Shown here: positions 61,001-64,000 of the stretch, piece after piece
Layout of the letters: each line of letters starts with the position of its first letter
How positions within the stretch are numbered: position 1 is the first letter of the stretch
The notes under the pieces: generated by a model
The model's input: the letters and a program-made list of their open reading frames with translations, nothing else
What the model was told of the DNA's origin: nothing
Databases searched by the model: none
Assembly: GCA_964035575.1 (NCBI GenBank)
Contig: OZ037924.1
Span: forward strand, 1,154,045 to 1,218,044
DNA length: 64,000 bases
Source of the DNA: Rhynchopus sp. YZ270_cl-10
Lineage: Eukaryota; Euglenozoa; Diplonemea; Diplonemida; Diplonemidae
Direction of reading: 5' to 3'
Translations under genes and position numbers: made by a program

Positions 61001-64000
61001 CAAACCCGCAAACCCGCAAACCCGCAAACCCGCAAACCCGCAAACCCGCAAACCCGCAAACCCGCAAACCCGCAAACCCGCAAACCCGCAAACCCGCAAA
61101 CCCGCAAACCCGCAAACCCGCAAACCCGCAAACCCGCAAACCCGCAAACCCGCAAACCCGCAAACCCGCAAACCCGCAAACCCGCAAACCCGCAAACCCG
61201 CAAACCCGCAAACCCGCAAACCCGCAAACCCGCAAACCCGCAAACCCGCAAACCCGCAAACCCGCAAACCCGCAAACCCGCAAACCCGCAAACCCGCAAA
61301 CCCGCAAACCCGCAAACCCGCAAACCCGCAAACCCGCAAACCCGCAAACCCGCAAACCCGCAAACCCGCAAACCCGCAAACCCGCAAACCCGCAAACCCG
61401 CAAACCCGCAAACCCGCAAACCCGCAAACCCGCAAACCCGCAAACCCGCAAACCCGCAAACCCGCAAACCCGCAAACCCGCAAACCCGCAAACCCGCAAA
61501 CCCGCAAACCCGCAAACCCGCAAACCCGCAAACCCGCAAACCCGCAAACCCGCAAACCCGCAAACCCGCAAACCCGCAAACCCGCAAACCCGCAAACCCG
61601 CAAACCCGCAAACCCGCAAACCCGCAAACCCGCAAACCCGCAAACCCGCAAACCCGCAAACCCGCAAACCCGCAAACCCGCAAACCCGCAAACCCGCAAA
61701 CCCGCAAACCCGCAAACCCGCAAACCCGCAAACCCGCAAACCCGCAAACCCGCAAACCCGCAAACCCGCAAACCCGCAAACCCGCAAACCCGCAAACCCG
61801 CAAACCCGCAAACCCGCAAACCCGCAAACCCGCAAACCCGCAAACCCGCAAACCCGCAAACCCGCAAACCCGCAAACCCGCAAACCCGCAAACCCGCAAA
61901 CCCGCAAACCCGCAAACCCGCAAACCCGCAAACCCGCAAACCCGCAAACCCGCAAACCCGCAAACCCGCAAACCCGCAAACCCGCAAACCCGCAAACCCG
62001 CAAACCCGCAAACCCGCAAACCCGCAAACCCGCAAACCCGCAAACCCGCAAACCCGCAAACCCGCAAACCCGCAAACCCGCAAACCCGCAAACCCGCAAA
62101 CCCGCAAACCCGCAAACCCGCAAACCCGCAAACCCGCAAACCCGCAAACCCGCAAACCCGCAAACCCGCAAACCCGCAAACCCGCAAACCCGCAAACCCG
62201 CAAACCCGCAAACCCGCAAACCCGCAAACCCGCAAACCCGCAAACCCGCAAACCCGCAAACCCGCAAACCCGCAAACCCGCAAACCCGCAAACCCGCAAA
62301 CCCGCAAACCCGCAAACCCGCAAACCCGCAAACCCGCAAACCCGCAAACCCGCAAACCCGCAAACCCGCAAACCCGCAAACCCGCAAACCCGCAAACCCG
62401 CAAACCCGCAAACCCGCAAACCCGCAAACCCGCAAACCCGCAAACCCGCAAACCCGCAAACCCGCAAACCCGCAAACCCGCAAACCCGCAAACCCGCAAA
62501 CCCGCAAACCCGCAAACCCGCAAACCCGCAAACCCGCAAACCCGCAAACCCGCAAACCCGCAAACCCGCAAACCCGCAAACCCGCAAACCCGCAAACCCG
62601 CAAACCCGCAAACCCGCAAACCCGCAAACCCGCAAACCCGCAAACCCGCAAACCCGCAAACCCGCAAACCCGCAAACCCGCAAACCCGCAAACCCGCAAA
62701 CCCGCAAACCCGCAAACCCGCAAACCCGCAAACCCGCAAACCCGCAAACCCGCAAACCCGCAAACCCGCAAACCCGCAAACCCGCAAACCCGCAAACCCG
62801 CAAACCCGCAAACCCGCAAACCCGCAAACCCGCAAACCGCGCAAACCCGCAAACCCGCAAACCCGCAAACCCGCAAACCCGCAAACCCGCAAACCCGCAA
62901 ACCCGCAAACCCGCAAAACCCGCAAACCCGCAAACCCGCAAACCCGCAAACCCGCAAACCCGCAAACCCGCAAACCCGCAAACCCACAAACCCGCAAACC
63001 CGCAAACCCGCAAACCCGCAAACCCGCAAACCCGCAAACCCGCAAACCCGCAAACCCGCAAACCCGCAAACCCCGCAAACCCGCAAACCCGCAAACCCGC
63101 AAACCCGCAAACCCGCAAACCCGCAAACCCGCAAACCCGCAAACCCGCAAACCCGCAAAACCGCAAACCCGCAAACCCGCAAACCCGCAAACCCGCAAAC
63201 CCGCAAACCCGCAAACCCGCAAACCCGCAAACCCGCAAACCCCGCAAACCCGCAAACCGCAAACCGCAAACCCGCAAACCCGCAACCCGCAAACCCGCAA
63301 ACCCGCAAACCCGCAAACCCGCAAACCCCGCAAACCCGCAAACCCGCAAACCCCGCAAACCCCGCAAACCCGCAAACCCGCAAACCCGCAAACCCGCAAA
63401 CCCGCAAACCCGCAAACCCGCAAACCCGCAAACCCGCAAACCCGCAAACCCGCAAACCCGCAAACCCGCAAACCCGCAAACCCGCAAACCCGCAAACCCG
63501 CAAACCCGCAAACCCGCAAACCCGCAAACCCGCAAACCCGCAAACCGCAAACCCGCAAACCCGCAAACCCGCAAACCCGCAAACCCGCAAACCCGCAAAC
63601 CCGCAAACCCGCAAACCCGCAAACCCGCAAACCGCAAACCCGCAAACCCGCAAACCCGCAAACCCGCAAACCCGCAAACCCGCAAACCCGCCGCAAACCC
63701 GCAAACCCGCAACACCGCAAACCCGCAAACCCGCAAACCCGCAAACCCGCAAACCCGCAAACCCGCAAACCCGCAAACCCGCAAACCCGCAAACCCGCAA
63801 ACCCGCAAACACCGCAAACCCGCAAACCCGCAAACCGCAAACCCGCAAACCCGCAAACCCCGCAAACCCCGCAAACCCGCAAACCCGCAAAACCGCCAAA
63901 CCCGCAAACCCGCAACCCGCAAACCCGCAAACCCGCAAACCCGCAAACCCGCAAACCCGCAAACCCGCAACCGCAAACCCGCAAACCCGCAAACCCGCAA
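58002..64000 (+). repeat. Giant CCCGCAAA octamer array (TTTGCGGG on minus strand)
   Basis: 58002 to about 62837 is perfect (roughly 604 units); from there to the window end, one-base gains and losses (CCCC, CCG, AAAA, one CCCAC) appear every few units. The G-rich strand is the minus strand. No stop codon occurs in the minus frames, producing false proteins of about 2000 residues. The array continues past the window. Confidence 0.98.

Noticed and set aside
57513-64000. Minus-strand frames of about 2000 codons (Leu-Arg-Val-Cys-Gly-Phe-Ala repeats)
   Set aside because: Translation of the CCCGCAAA array. Only the last 490 bp, outside the array, shows protein homology.
58002-64000. A normal right-hand chromosome end
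   Set aside because: At a right-hand telomere the + strand should be G-rich running to the end; here the + strand is C-rich and the cleaner side is on the left.

Overview
The window is eukaryotic nuclear DNA, most likely from a free-living flagellated protist. Host genes are GC-rich and sit in AT-rich, homopolymer-rich spacers. Eight short spliceosomal introns (44-141 bp) all begin GTATGT or GTATGC and end in AG. A mitochondrial ribosomal protein (bL20m), a CCDC17-like protein, a DYRKP-type kinase and TRAP-alpha point to an aerobic cell with mitochondria and probably a cilium. I cannot name the lineage. All nine confident host genes are on the + strand.

Left part (1-31 kb), gene-bearing. The window opens with a 2111-residue receptor-like protein: a signal peptide, six superoxide-reductase/desulfoferrodoxin-like domains, a DOMON domain, a six-helix cytochrome b561, a cytochrome b5, two class III nucleotidyl-cyclase-like domains and a zinc-binding C-terminus. 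I know of no described protein with this architecture and consider it the main discovery. It is followed by a BAP31-like ER protein, bL20m, a CCDC17-like protein with C2-like domains and a PDZ domain, a LisH/DYRKP kinase, a mitochondrial protein of unknown function, a NAT9-like acetyltransferase and TRAP-alpha. The spacers hold a near-perfect 46-bp-arm hairpin, a dispersed repeat with ACAGTATAC or ACAGT tails, and two TA-flanked inverted-repeat elements.

Middle part (31-38 kb). Two genes share a nearly identical 220-bp upstream region and a ubiquitin-like N-terminus, but one continues into fifteen 25-residue leucine-rich repeats and the other into a WD40-like propeller. A decayed fragment of the second lies about 3 kb downstream. 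A 391-bp TA-flanked element sits here, and an apparent empty site for it can be read 7 kb away.

Right part (38-64 kb), repeat-dominated. A 3.6-kb array of a 13-bp unit is followed by a non-LTR retrotransposon of about 8.7 kb with two open frames. The first encodes a zinc finger, reverse transcriptase, restriction-like endonuclease and OTU-like protease; the element ends in poly(A). Beyond it lie compound minisatellites, a CAG/CAA tract, a fragment of a related retrotransposon second ORF, and a 6-kb array of the octamer CCCGCAAA that runs off the window. Small pieces of the retrotransposon and of host genes lie at the edges of several arrays, so retroelement debris and satellite growth look linked here.
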